Below, piece by piece: positions 1 through 11,938 of a DNA stretch of 64,000 nucleotides. This DNA is from Musa acuminata AAA Group. Lineage: Eukaryota > Streptophyta > Magnoliopsida > Zingiberales > Musaceae. The translations under genes were made by a program, and so were the position numbers. Position 1 is the stretch's first letter; every line of letters starts with the position of its first letter. Under the pieces are notes generated by a model. It worked only from the letters and a program-made list of their open reading frames with translations, ran no database searches and was not told the DNA's origin. The stretch is from the NCBI RefSeq assembly GCF_036884655.1, contig NC_088331.1, forward strand, positions 12,097,001-12,161,000. The letters run 5' to 3'.

Positions 1-180
1 TTCTAACATTTTTATACTAAACTACTTGTAACTTTTTGTTAGAAATTTTAATTATACAAAACTGAAAATTAAACTCATAGATCTTTCTTTTCATACCTTA
101 TTTAAAAGATTTAAAATAAAAATATCTACCCAAACATCTGATTCAATTAATCATATAGATTCAACAAAATAGAAATAATA
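1..180. other. AT-rich spacer with MITE-like fragment
   Basis: No gene is supported. The first 45 bases carry short inverted ends, TTCTAACA near base 1 and TGTTAGAA near bases 38-45. These resemble the ends of the inverted-repeat unit at 181-300, so this may be a second decayed copy of the same small element. Confidence 0.3.
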
Positions 181-300
181 ATTTCTAACAAAAGTTTATT
201 TTTATTGTTTCATATACTTCTTATACATGCTAAATTTCTTGCTCATAATGTGCTTTTATACTATGATATTTATGAGATAATATAAACTTTTGTTAGAAAT
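181..300. repeat. MITE-like unit with perfect 19-bp inverted ends
   Basis: Bases 181-199 read ATTTCTAACAAAAGTTTAT and bases 282-300 are the exact reverse complement. The unit is 120 bp, AT-rich and has no coding potential, which fits a miniature inverted-repeat transposable element or a stable hairpin. I could not settle a target-site duplication, so the superfamily is not assigned. Confidence 0.5.
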
Positions 301-578
301 AAAAAAGAGAGTTATGTTTAGAGCTTATGAGGTTCTTGTTGGCCCCTTATGACTTCATCCAAACATGACTAGATGGAGCTTTCAAACATGGGAGACTTAT
401 GTTAATGGGCATGCAGAATTGAATAGATCATATTATGTTATGATCTTACTTCACCCTTTATATTTTTGACCTCTTATCCGAAGTATTACTTATGTGTTCC
501 TATGTGCTCTTTAGATAAGAATGTAATGAATGCAACAACATATATGATACTTGAGCTTACGTTTTTTATTTGTTCTCT
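301..578. other. Intergenic spacer
   Basis: I see no gene or recognisable element here. An open frame that starts near 466 runs into the minisatellite at 579 and looks fortuitous. Confidence 0.5.
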
Positions 579-784
579 TGATATACACTTAAATATTTTT
601 TACACTATTGATATACACCTAAATATTTCATACGTCGTTTATATGCTCGTAGATATTTTTTACTTCATTGATATGTGCCTAAATATTTCATATGTCATTG
701 ATATGCTTCTAAAGATTTCATACGCTATTGATATGTGCCTAAATTTTTTACGTTATTAATATATTCCTAATTGCTTTTTACTTT
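579..784. repeat. 30-bp minisatellite, about 6-7 copies
   Basis: Units begin with TGATATACACTTAAATATTT or close variants and recur every 30 bases. Later copies are more diverged (TGATATGTGCCTAAAT, TAATATATTCCTAA). Because 30 is a multiple of three, the array keeps a frame open and makes a repetitive 10-residue motif (IDMCLN and similar). That frame has no other sign of being a gene. Confidence 0.7.
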
Positions 785-2985
785 AATATTATAAACAAAG
801 TATAATTATAATAAAATAATATCTATGAATTCTTATAGCCCTACCTTGTACCTTAATATTAAGACCATATGATCTAGGATTTTTCATCGTGGATATGTTA
901 GTTACTTGTTGAGTTGCTCACCCTCTTATTATATAAAATTTTCAGATTAGCTTGTTACTTACTAAAATATTAAAATTGGGTTGAGGTAATGTAAAATTAT
1001 TTAGATTTTGGGCAAGTTTTTATGGATTGATATATTATTGTTAAGTATATTTTATATATAATAAAATATTATCGATAAATCTAAATTGATATCTCTTGTA
1101 AACGTTTAAAAGATCTCTCATATTTGAGATTATAGAATGTTAAGTTTAATTTTTTGATAATACGAACTTACGATAAATAGTTGATTTTATGATTGTATAA
1201 ATTTTTATGTTTATAAATTTATAAATGATAATAATTATTATTTTTAATTAAAATTAGATTTCATGAATTATAAACTGAACAACTAGCAATTGCAATGTCA
1301 GGTCGAATAAGGAGAGCGACGAACGGGGCAAAATGGTCGTGAGCTGGCCGTTTTTGGGAGAGAACGAAGCAAAATGGTGAGTTTTTGGGTTTAGTTTACT
1401 AAAGTGTCCTTCGATCCTAAGACATTTCTGCCATCAGTGAACAAGGATCTAAATCGGATTTAGGTCCACTTCGGATGCACCATTCGACGATGACCCAACC
1501 CGATCGAAGGTCAGCGAAGAAGGGCAGAGAATGGACCGGATCAATTGATGCTGACGTGTCTACTGCTACATGAGTAAGGCTATTTAACATGGCTGTCAAT
1601 CACGCTAATCATTCACGGTTGGGCATGAAATTTAATGATTTAATTCAAAATGGATTGTAAGAAAATGGCATAGTTTCATCCTGTCACGTTGAGAAATATA
1701 TGTAATGTTTGCTGCATCTCGTCCATAAAATAGAAATGTTTATAAATGTGTATTTATAGTATATGCATTTATTTGATATGGTGAAAGTAAAATCTTGTAA
1801 TTCCATTTAATGACAGTAATATTATTAGTTAACCTCTTAGATGAAATGATAATGATAAAAGAAACTAATATAACATCAAAGAATCACATCGTATCTCGTT
1901 ATACTATAAACGAGGAGCGTAATCTGATTTGATTCATCCTTGTCATCGCCAAAATATTTTGTCCCAATGTGTGATGAGGTACTCAACAAAGTCTCTCCGA
2001 TTTTAATATCCATGCATGCATAAAGAAAACTCCTTTTGTTTAAGTTTGAATCATCGGTTATTATTCATTTTGATGTTTATGCAGTAGTCGTAATAAGTGA
2101 TGCATACACTAATTAATACCCTCACAATAAAAAAAGGTTAAGTAATGAATTGAGTTTTTCGAGCTGATTTAATTAATGAAATGAATTAAATGTACCCTTT
2201 CCAACCTTCTCTACCTATTTTTTACGAGCAATCCACACAACATAAACGTGGCCACATCATACCTATACCTCTCCTGCGTGATACATAGCAAAAAGAGAAT
2301 GACAAAGATAAAAATAGTCAATAGCAACATATAAAACTAAAATAAACATATTTTCAGTAAAATATGTGCATAGGATATTTTAATTTTTCAATCTAACATC
2401 CCCAAATCTGAACAATAAAAAAAAAAACTCACATGAAGAAAAAGGCTACCATTAATTTTTTTTATCGAAGAAAAATAACTCACTTAGATTTTCTTTTTTA
2501 TGTATGCCTATTCTCAAGAGCCCTTCCTTTGTGTTTTCTGATATTTTTACTCTTTTTTTTTCGATTGGACCTAAAAAAAATAAAAAAAATCCTAATCTTT
2601 TTCTCAATAGGTCATGCAAAATTTTCAGAATTCTCTTATATTTTTATTTTTGTTCTCAATAGTACATTTTTCTGCTGACTTTTTGTTTTCTAGGTCAAAC
2701 TCGGTCGATGGACGGCTGGATCTGAGATATGCCTTGTGGCGCCATGATATGAATGGAAAAATGTTGCAAGTCTTAACTTGTTACTCCCATGACACGCTAA
2801 TACGTTTCGCTTACTTCCATGACATGCAGCTATGTGCATGTGCATCAAGAATGCCACGTGATGTCAGATGGAAAACCATAAAATATATCCCCTCCGTAAA
2901 CTTCCATCAGATAACAGTCTGGACTCTGCCGTAAGTTTTTGACCAATTAAACCCCAGTGGCCATGGCTTTGATGGTCAAGAATGC

Positions 2986-2988
<3 letters not shown>
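785..2988. other. Intergenic spacer, no supported gene
   Basis: AT-rich DNA with one moderately GC-rich island at about 1290-1600. Short open frames there (for example minus-strand 1417-1599) have no recognisable domain. Bases 2410-2690 are rich in A and T homopolymers. The peroxidase gene downstream runs toward this region, so its 3' end and poly(A) site should fall in the last few hundred bases. Confidence 0.4.

Positions 2989-3031
<43 letters not shown>
2989..3031. repeat. (GA)n microsatellite
   Basis: About 21 uninterrupted GA dinucleotides lie 75 bases beyond the peroxidase stop codon. On the transcribed minus strand this is a CT tract, probably in or just past the 3' UTR. Confidence 0.9.
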
Positions 3032-3034
<3 letters not shown>

Positions 3035-3105
3035 CACAAGAAGAAGATCATGTGTTTATCTTCCACTGAAAATATTACAAAGGAAAGAGTAGTGGATGTT
3101 GGATT

Positions 3106-4181
3106 CTATGTGAAAGCAGTGCATTTCTTCCTGATGTTCCCACCAGTCTCCATCAGGACCTCCACATTCCCCAGCTTCACCAAAGCATCTGCAAACTTCT
3201 GTAGAAAGCCCGCTTCATCTGACGCCAGGCCAGAGACAACGCTCGCCGTCGAACTATCCGAAGCCAGCTCCTGGTCGATCTGCATCACCCCTTTGTTCAC
3301 CAGTAACTGCTTGTAGTACTGGTTGTCGACTACGAAAGACGTGTTCTGGTCCAAGAACGCAGTAGGATCCTTCTTCAATGGCTTCGGTCTTGGCCCGCAG
3401 ATTCGAGTAAGCTTGGCTTTCAAGCTCGGGTCCATGGAAGGGTCGGGCGCGCCGGTGCCCTGGAAATTTCCGAGCCGGTCGCGGAAGAAGACGCAGTGGG
3501 CCACGCCGACGGTGTGGCTGCCCAGGAGGATGACCATTTCTTCCAGGGTGAATCCCTTCGCCAAGAAGAACTGAAAAGCCTCAGAGACCGTCAAGGATGG
3601 CCCTGGCAAGCGGACGTCTTTGGGGTTGGAGACGAGGCCATCTCGTCTCCCAGTGGGAATGTCGTAGTTGGGACCGCCGGCTAGTGCTACGGCGTCTCTG
3701 GTTGCAAGCGCTATAATGTCAGCGCAGGAGACAGTGGACGGGCATTGAGCCTCCAGGTTTGCTTTCACCTCGTCGATGATCTCGAACCCGCGAACAGTGA
3801 GGTTTGGCCCCGCCGACCTCTCCGTCTTCTTCTTCTTGGTTGGAGCTATGAGGATCGATGCGTCGCAACCCTACAGCAGAAACAAAGCCATGCACATTAC
3901 GTTGTCACATCACGATGTAGTGCAAAGACAATTGTCGTGAAGAGGAGATGGCTTATTACCCTAACGAAGCAGTCATGAAAGTACATGCGAAGGAAGGCGG
4001 CGGTGACGGAGTGATCGGTGGCGAAGTGCTTAGAGACGACGGAAAGCACCTCGGACTCTGCTTGCGGGCAGGAAGAGTTGTAAAACCCGACTTGGAGGTC
4101 GCCAATGGCGAAAGGAATGGAGAGGGAGAGGAGGACAATGCAAAGAAGCCCCATGCTTCGGTAACACGACCAAGGAGACAT
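3106..4181 (-). CDS. Class III (secretory plant) peroxidase, two exons
   Basis: Secreted heme peroxidase, a family that uses hydrogen peroxide to oxidise phenolics such as lignin precursors in the cell wall or vacuole. Exon 1 is 4181-3960 and exon 2 is 3870-3106. The 89-bp intron (3959-3871) starts with GTAATA, ends in TAG and splits the gene in phase 0 between FHDCFVR and GCDAS. The 328-residue product is of normal family length. A signal peptide covers about residues 1-27. Distal Arg65 and His69 lie in RMYFHDCF, GCDASIL starts at 75, SCAD at about 121, GRRDG at 147-151, and the proximal His192 in LLGSHTVG. Cysteines at the expected spacing suggest the four usual disulfides. ATG at 4181 is chosen because in-frame codons above it are GTG and the signal peptide starts there. 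Most plant members have three introns; this one keeps one. The exact isoform and substrate cannot be told. Confidence 0.93.
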
Positions 4182-4247
4182 CACCACTGTATCCTCTCTT
4201 CTCCCGGAGGTGGTGAGATGAGATTGACAGTAGAGAGACTTGTGTGC

Positions 4248-4255
4248 ATATATAG
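4248..4255 (-). promoter_or_regulatory. TATA box of the peroxidase gene
   Basis: The minus strand reads CTATATATG about 67-74 bases upstream of the ATG at 4181. That would place transcription start near 4220 with a 5' leader of about 40 bases. Confidence 0.6.
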
Positions 4256-5015
4256 AAATCTAAGGTGCTAATTGAGCACAACTTGTAGTGCCCATATGGA
4301 GGTTCCATAATGCATGGGAGAAGGTTGACTTGGTAGAGAGAACAGTATTATACTCAGGATGCTGGAACAGGAATCATGCACGGTTTCACTCTTCTTGTGT
4401 TTGCTTCTTGGAAATTCCTTCCACCAGCGTGCAATGTATAGTGTCAACCAACCTCCATGGCACCAAGTTTAAGCACTGGAATTAGCTGTCCGGATATTGT
4501 TTTCATAGCACAAACTAGACCATGTTGTGGTGTGAATCAGTTGGGTAGCTTTGACATAGAGGAGAAGCAGAACATGTCTGCTGTGGAGAGCATCGAGAAG
4601 TTTGCGGAAATAACGAGGTCTTTTCCAATCTAATATACATGTGAAGGTTGGATGGCCATACAAGGGTTTCACTAAACATTATGTTCGTCGTGAGTAATTT
4701 ATGTGGGCTCCGTACGTAGATAGTGGTGGGAAGAATGTGGTGGTACATGAATCCATGTTCATATGTTTGTGATCACGCATTTACGCTAACGATTCTTCTG
4801 GTGATTCCTTGGGTCGAACTATGAAGCTTATCGTCGAACTCTTAGAATGCAGAAATTGTCATCACAGTCAATTATTCTACGTGTCTGATAAGGTCAGACG
4901 AGAGCAACACAGAGACGAAGATTGACGGCAATGCAAGAAGATCTCATTCTCGTTTGGTTCAATGGAAGCAATGCGACGATATAGATATCAGCTTTTGTTC
5001 CCCATGCGTTCAAAC
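4256..5015. other. Upstream region of the peroxidase gene
   Basis: No gene is supported. This spacer holds the peroxidase promoter and the 3' end of the next minus-strand gene. Short frames at 4288-4748 overlap on both strands and have no recognisable domain. Confidence 0.4.
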
Positions 5016-5376
5016 TCACTGCGGCGGGTGCTCCTCTGCTGCAACAGGTTTCTCCTTGCCATCTGTGTCGGCGGCCTCTGTTTCCTCGACTAGTTTCAGC
5101 TCGCTGATCCCTGGATCAAGCTCCTCGACAACAGCAGCAGTCGGGCTTTCACCAGTCGGCTCAGAGAGGTCTACCAGTGGCGGTTCCTTGCCGTCTTCGG
5201 CACTCTCGGTCTTGGCCTGCAAATTCTGGAAACATGAAGATCTTGAGGAAGGAGAAGGCGTCGAGGAGAAGTCGTACCTCAAGAGGAGCAGGGTCGGGAA
5301 TGGTGGGGCTCTCGGCGGGAGGAGCGTGGGGGCTGGCGACATTTAGCTCGCTGGGTTTGCTTGAACAAATACCCAT
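5016..5376 (-). CDS. Small predicted N-myristoylated acidic protein, two exons
   Basis: I do not recognise the family. ATG at 5376 opens MGICSSKPSELN, with Gly2 and a following Cys, Ser and Lys as in N-myristoylated and palmitoylated plant proteins, so membrane attachment is inferred. Exon 1 (5376-5278) ends at a GAG|GTACGA donor. The frame resumes after an acceptor at 5217 (61-bp intron) or 5226 (52-bp intron), both in phase 0, and runs to the stop at 5016. The product is about 100 residues, rich in Glu, Pro, Ala and Ser and probably disordered, without a membrane segment or catalytic motif. If the intron is retained, the frame instead reads on into a different C-terminus. The gene lies in the same direction as both neighbours with no sign of a shared transcript. 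Confidence 0.5.
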
Positions 5377-5437
5377 TGAGCTCGGCGCAGGAGAATCCGA
5401 AAGGGGAACGACAGGGCAGCAGAGATCTCCGGCGGGG

Positions 5438-5443
5438 TATATA
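5438..5443 (-). promoter_or_regulatory. Possible TATA box for the small acidic-protein gene
   Basis: TATATA lies about 62 bases upstream of the ATG at 5376. The plus strand reads TATATAAAC here, which is also a good TATA box for a rightward transcript, so direction is not certain. Confidence 0.35.
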
Positions 5444-6051
5444 AACGGACGGGAGAACGATTAGGGTCAGAGAGGTGAAAGAATATGTCGTATCCATGTC
5501 TATGTTTGGGGGAGGGATGGTTGGCTGTTCTTGGACCATTTCTAATGGACAAATCTTCCTCCGTCGAGTGCGAGCTTTCAGGGGAAACCAACGGTCAGAA
5601 GGCGGGAAGGCACTCTCTCTCTCTCAAATTAGAGATACAGTAGACAGAGGCGGTAGAGGTCGTTTGCGGTTAAAAGCATGTATGATCACTGCATTGGCAG
5701 AAGCCTTCGAAAATATTGATACATTTCTTCTTCAGATAATGAAGAACATTAACAGTGATGCAAATAAACAACTAAAAAAAAAAGAAGGAAAACAGGGCTT
5801 CCCTTGCACAAAAAGTTTGCATGTCTTCATAATCATGCCAGCTCAAAAATTAGTAAAATCATATAGAATAAGAGCGGATCATAAGTAATAATACACAACC
5901 TTCATTAAATAACAAATGGAAAGTGAAATGTGCAGACGATATTAAACAAACAATTGACATATACCCAATCACTTGTGAAGTAAAATATTTCAGAAACACA
6001 AATAATAGCGGCAACAACTATACACTTTCTTTGTGTTATATACAACAATAG
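5444..6051. other. Spacer and probable 3' UTR of the membrane-protein gene
   Basis: No gene is supported. The bases just below 6052 should hold the 3' UTR of the minus-strand membrane-protein gene. A plus-strand frame at 5475-5888 has no recognisable domain. Confidence 0.4.
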
Positions 6052-9000
6052 CTACGCTGTAGGATGGTACCCAGGATTCATAGTCACATCTGGTGGGATA
6101 TGTCTTGCTGCACCAATCTCCTGGCAGCACTCCATAGAAAGCCGAAGAGCAGCAGCCAAACCCAGCACGATAAGAACACCTACAATATTTGTACCAATCA
6201 ACTGTATTTTATTTTTCAGAGATTGAGAGAGAGTTAATCAACTGAGTTTAGTTAGATATATGTGCCTCTAGTAGTGCTGAGCAAGAAGTAATAGACATGC
6301 ATATAAAGTTAAATGCACATGTCTGTGTCCATCTATACCCATGTATTTATACATGGTGTCCAAAGGTATAGAAAATGAACATTAAGAAACAAATTTATCA
6401 GCTGTCATCTGAATTAATTTGTTTATAATTTATAACTACTGTAGAATTATTTCCTAGTACATTAATAAAGCTCAGATGCATATGGAACCACAGTTGTGCT
6501 TATATTGCTCCCACCAGGGAAAGTTTCATACTAATTCCACCTACCTTAAAGTTTTCCTACTCTTATTGTTTCATGAAGCGTTGATGCACAGGGCATCGTG
6601 GTATTTTCACAAATGTAATCATGAACGTTCTGCTCAAGACAGAAAGGGAAAGAAATATACAGTAAAAGCAAGTTAAACTTTATCTACTTCGAACAACAAT
6701 TACCTCAGTTGTGTATCCGTGTGGGGTTTTTCCAAAAGGCAGTTCATAATGTTTAATATGACATTGATCACATTGTAATCTGATGTTTATGTTCTGTAAC
6801 ATGATATGCAGAACTAAACAGGTAGCTTTCCAATAATTAACTACAAAAATTGTTGACATAAAGAAAGGATAACAATTGTACCAGTTATGATGTTCACAGG
6901 CAGTGAAGAAATACCAAGAGAAACTGATATTAGCACATCCAAAAAGAGTCCTCCAATTAGAAGGGCAAATGCAACCCAAAGTGGGTTCCAGCACCCCTGT
7001 TGGCATAAAGAACATAAACATAAATCCAAGCAAGATAATGACAGACTGAGCAACTAGCAGAATGATAACAAGTGGTGATTGTCTTGAATAAAGAATCGTA
7101 GAATCATGCATTTATCATTCAGGATTGCAGCAGTATAGTATGGTTGTAAAATTAGGCCACTGTAGCTCAACTTAAAACAAAATGGCATGCATACCCTTTC
7201 TTGTTCTTGTTGCCCCCTGCCATGAGCTGAATTGACCCTCCAAACCCAGTAATTTGTCTGTTCCAGGAAGAGATTGTTTATTAATTGATACAATAAATCA
7301 ATTTTTTATTAAGTTGGGACATGAGTTGGAAACTTCCTAGAACAAAGTCTCGAGTGACTAGAAGCGTTTACCATTTTTACAAATTTAAGTACAGAACACA
7401 CCGTCTTATAAGAGTAACATCAAACATACATCTTATAAAAGACAAATTTTAGTTGCTGACTAATTTATAATTACATGAAAGGTAATTGCATCCCATTTCA
7501 AACGCATAAAGCATTTGAGATAATATGAGTAAATTTTATAATAAATCCACTGTGGTTATAGCTGAAATTGTCATACTAATGAGATTTGACAATTTCATAA
7601 CTATGTGGATATTTTTATAAAACTTATTTCGTTATTTCAAATGTGTTGTGTTCGAAACGAGATACAATTACCTTTCTTGTTTTTGTTGGGTAATTATAAG
7701 TCATTCCACATCAGGAATTTTTAACTTTTATAAGGTGTTCGTTTGATGTCATTTTTATATGATGACAACTATAACAGTTGATGGTAATGTTTATATAGAT
7801 AAACTTACACTTGGCTGGAGCTCTGGAAATGGCACATTTGAAGCCACCTGCCTGCAGAGAAGGATTTGATTCAGACAGTAATTTCATCCAGAACTAAGAG
7901 ACCAAGAAAAATTACATCATGTGGAAGACGTACTGGCAAATCTCGCATTTATTTGAACCTTTAGTACGAAACCAGATTTCTATGCAAGAGCGGTGCACTT
8001 TTGCAAGCTCACCTCGACATCGGCAACCAAGATCAATAAACGGTTCTTCTGTTTGTTGGTGACAAACTCTGCTCAAGTAAAAGCATCACAAAATACGGGC
8101 ACAAGAATTCTTACAAAGAATCTGAAGCATCTAAACAAACAGTTTATGTGAGAGGAGAGGCATAGTGACATAAGTAACTGTTTCAATCATGATAAACATT
8201 TAATGGTATCTGAAGTCATTCCGAGTAAATCTGATGTATCAATTTAATTATTCAACCATTGGACCAGTGCATTGCACTGAGAGGTAGAAAAACTAGGGAA
8301 TAATGAGGCCACAAAAGAGAGTGAACAAAAGTTCAAAAAACTTGAAAGAATATATAAAAGATATAATAGCGATAAAAATCACTACTTGGTTAATGAGCAT
8401 GTCAGAGAAACAACTCAGCAAAGTACTTACTTGCAGAATGTTTTAGGTAGGTGACATAAATTGGGGAATACAGGCATCTCAGTTTAAGATTAGAACTCTT
8501 CAAGTGTCACAGATGGCCATATGAAAGTACAAAAGGTCCAGGATTGCATGCTAGTCAGAACTATCTGAAATGTACTTCATGTATTGATGTCAACTAGAAT
8601 CACCATGCATATGAGGATCTATGTTTGGTCAAACAAATTTAACATTTCTGATGCTCAAATGATTACATTCTAAATTTTAAATATATACTATCACATATAC
8701 CATCATTGTTTAGTTTATATCATTTGATCGCTGATATTTGCTGCTATAATCATTTGCTTTTTCAAATTACAGAAGTTCATTAATTTTTTTGCATTTGTTT
8801 CACAATTCTTTCCTTAAAAAAAGGAAAAAAAGCATCTTCAAAAGTGAATTTGATTAGTTTTGATAGTTAAATGAGACTGGGACCTTCTAACTACAGGAAA
8901 AATCATTAGATTGGAAAAGAAGAAAGTAAAAGACATAAGTTGTTTTTCATGCTTTTGAATAATTCACTTGGGGACCAACCACAACAAACCTGATTCTCGT

Positions 9001-9390
9001 CAGTCCCTCAAACTAATGACTTCTTGTTGCAATTTACCTGCACTGATCCTTGTCACTCTCAGTGGGCAAGAAGACCTTCTTGGAAGAAGCAGCTGCTGCC
9101 ACTGCACTGATGCCCTCATATCCCTCTGAAGCTCCAGTCTTTGAGGTGCTCATGTCAGGCTTTGAAATGTCCTCCGGGTGGGATATCACTATGCTAATCG
9201 TTGGAAAATCAACAGCCCCACCCATGTGCCTTACCTGTGAAATTGCACCTGGCCCTCCTCCCTTCTGCGGCCCTCCACTTTGAGAGGGGAAAACATCCCT
9301 TAAAGTATGATTAGGGCCCGAATTCGAACAGGGTTCAGAGCACTCCTGGTGCGCTTTGTGCCCCAGCCCGCCACCTTCATCATTCAGCAT
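6052..9390 (-). CDS. Conserved-looking two-pass membrane protein, five exons
   Basis: I do not recognise the family by name. Exons on the minus strand are 9390-9235, 7847-7809, 7257-7195, 6996-6882 and 6179-6052, all with GT-AG junctions that keep one frame, giving 166 residues. Residues 1-52 are Gly/Ser/Pro-rich and likely cytosolic and disordered. Residues 66-72 read TNYWVWR. From 87 the chain reads GCWNPLW, then hydrophobic segments at about 93-115 and 118-138 joined by a very short turn, then MECCQEIGAARH. The C-terminus ends NPGYHPTA. Two close hydrophobic segments suggest a hairpin membrane anchor. Intron lengths are about 1387, 551, 198 and 702 bases; the second contains a MITE. Start at 9390 is the first ATG of the open exon. 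Exon joins were made by reading frame and splice consensus and need transcript support. Confidence 0.7.
7478..7675. mobile_element. MITE with long inverted repeats, in an intron
   Basis: The left end reads AAAGGTAATTGCATC and the right end is its reverse complement with few changes (GATACAATTACCTTT). Similarity between the arms continues inward for about 90 bases each, so nearly the whole 198-bp unit is a foldback. It has no coding capacity and sits in the second intron of the membrane-protein gene. A target-site duplication is not clear. Confidence 0.6.
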
Positions 9391-10545
9391 TATCTTTTCG
9401 CAACACTACAACTCCTCAGAGTCCCAAGTAAACCTTTTAAAGCTTTTCTTCTAATAATGCGATTGCCTCCTCTTCCAACCACTTGAGGCAACGAACAATC
9501 TAAGACAGAGAAATGAAATGCCTTCAAGTTCTTTTGGACTCGAAAAACTCGCAAATAAATTGGATATGAGAATAGGCGCACGACCGTCAGGTCCAGCAGA
9601 AACCAACAAAAAAGGCCCTCTAAGACCAGTGGATAGACGTCAAACAAATGCATCGTATTAGTTCGTTGCACTCAAAAGCCTAACACAAAACATGAAATGC
9701 AAAATGCATTCCTAAATTTACAAGCCATATCATTAAGAAGAAAGGTTAGGCATATAGAACGCTTTCTTGATCGTAAACACTCAAATCATGTACGGAAAGA
9801 AAGTAGAAGGCATCAAATATAATGGGATCAGCAGCAAAACGGCTTCAAATGTTTCCTTGCACCTAAATTCCCAAAGGTCTTTTAAGGAACAGCGAAAGAG
9901 ACAAAGATCGATGCCGTGCATCACAGAACCGCCCAAAAATGGTGCCAAAACCAAAACTATGAAGGAGGAATTAACCGATTAGAGATGCTCAAACCAGAAT
10001 CAGAAACCAAGAAGACAGCTCCTGGAACTGCTCCGAATGACACCAAAATCGAAACTTTGTGCGGAGAACTCTACCCGGAAGACGAATCGCAGATCGCCAA
10101 AGGAGAGAGAAGGCAAAGGCACGAACTTTGTGTGGAGGAGGGATGAAGATACATCCCGCTTCGATCCAGCGCCGAATTGACGGCGGCGTGGTGAGAGGGG
10201 GGGGGGGGACGAGGTGGAGATATTTGGAGTCGGGACCCGGGAGCGATAGATAACAGTGGCGGGAGGAGTCGGGATACGCGTCCCCGACTTATCTTGCCCA
10301 ACACTTCCCCGTCGTCTCATGGTCCCCAATTTCACGTGGGGCCTACATGAAAGGTTGATAGGATGCAACGCAAAACGTAGCCCATGCTTGGAAACCCAGT
10401 CCGTAGTGGCACGTCATGTGGCGTTGCCGTGCGGTACATCTGGTGACCTGCCACAACCCCCACCCCCGCCCCCCGTTTCCCTTTTTTGTTTTTTGGTTAC
10501 TTCTAGCACTATTTATGCCACGATGGGAAGACTAAATTCATGAGC
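9391..10545 (-). promoter_or_regulatory. Upstream region and likely 5' UTR of the membrane-protein gene
   Basis: The stretch upstream of the ATG at 9390 becomes GC-rich at about 10050-10480, unlike its AT-rich surroundings, as at many plant promoters. No TATA box stands out. A run of 12 G lies at 10197-10208. A diverged second copy of about 9955-10710 occurs at about 32270-32940. Confidence 0.35.
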
Positions 10546-11938
10546 AGAATATTATTTATTTTTTTTATGTATAATAAAAATATCTTTAAAAATGTATAAT
10601 TTACTGTGATAAATTGGATATGTATAATAAAAATTCATGAGCAGAATATTTTTGCTGGTGATAAATTGGATATTAAGATATAAATCATCACATGAGTCAA
10701 TTTTTTGATATATTTTTAGGGCGAGTTATGTAAAAAATCTTTTACATATTTTCCAAAGATCTCCATTTGTCATAATGTCCCCTGATAGGACAACTAAAGC
10801 AGCATCTCGTTGGTGGTTTAGGTACATTCATTAAGATACTAAAAAGATATTATAATTAAAATAAATTTACTCAAAACTTAATCAAATTTAGCTCGTATAT
10901 AAACATAAAATTTCAAATAAATATCGTTGCTAGTTTAAAAATAATGACAATCAAATATGAAAACTTTTATGTTATTATAATATTTTTAAATAATCATATG
11001 ACATTTTTCAAAACGACGTAAGTCTATTATAAAATATTAGAACTGAAGAATTGTATTGATTCATCTTATAAATCAGTCTAAATTAATAGATCGATTGGGT
11101 TGATTAACCAAAAGAATAACTCAAATCTGACTCAAATTTAACTATTACTCATTGTTATTAATTTAAATATAAATATACAGATCAAAGGTCAAAAGTTATT
11201 TTATAATTATAAAGTATAAACATCAGAATCGTCAACATAGAGGTATATATATACGTATATAATTAAAATAGAGAGCAAAAGGAAAGTATTATATTTTCAT
11301 CTATGATGGAGTAATAATGAGGCAGAACAATACGCAAAAGCCATAGCGAGGGACGTTTCCACTGAAACCGGAACTCGCAAAATGGATGGGGAGGTTGTTG
11401 GGTTATATGGTGCAGGCATAGATCACATTTAGCATCAGAGAGTAACGAATCCATGTTCCCACTGGCTCCCACCAAACGCGATGGCGTGATCTTTACGGCT
11501 GGAGGATCGATGAATGCACCCTCGGATGGCATGAGAGAGAGAGCAGATCACCGAACAATTAAGGAGGGGAGGGAGACTGCATGTGGGTGCATGTGCAGGG
11601 GAGATGGAGTCATTTGGAGTTTAGAAAGAGATGGATATTTGATTTAGTTGTACAAAACAGAATGTGATTCACAGCTGACGCTACATGCTTCAAAAAATTA
11701 AATAAATAAAGGACTCATCGAGAAGAAAAAAAATGTATGTGATATATATTAATAAAAGACCATGATATAAATAAATATAATATAATACTTTTATATTTCT
11801 TACATCTTCTATTTTTTTAATTATAAATCAATAAAAAAATTTAAGTGTATGATTTAAATACATGATTTAAGTATATGATTAAAAAAATCTTATAAGTATA
11901 TATTACTTGAATGAATGAAGTTAAAAACAAAATTTTCA
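10546..11938. other. Intergenic spacer and possible copia 5' LTR
   Basis: No gene is supported. A minus-strand frame at 11263-11532 has no recognisable domain. Because a copia-type primer site starts at 11939, the AT-rich bases just before it (perhaps from about 11734) may be a decayed 5' LTR. I could not match them to a 3' LTR. Confidence 0.3.

Noticed and set aside
466..759. 97-codon open frame with a repeated 10-residue motif
   Set aside because: It is the translation of a 30-bp minisatellite, and no domain or splice context supports a gene.
11263..11532. 89-codon minus-strand frame in a GC-richer patch
   Set aside because: No domain, no splice-compatible neighbours and no second copy; it may be part of a promoter or decayed gene but cannot be supported.
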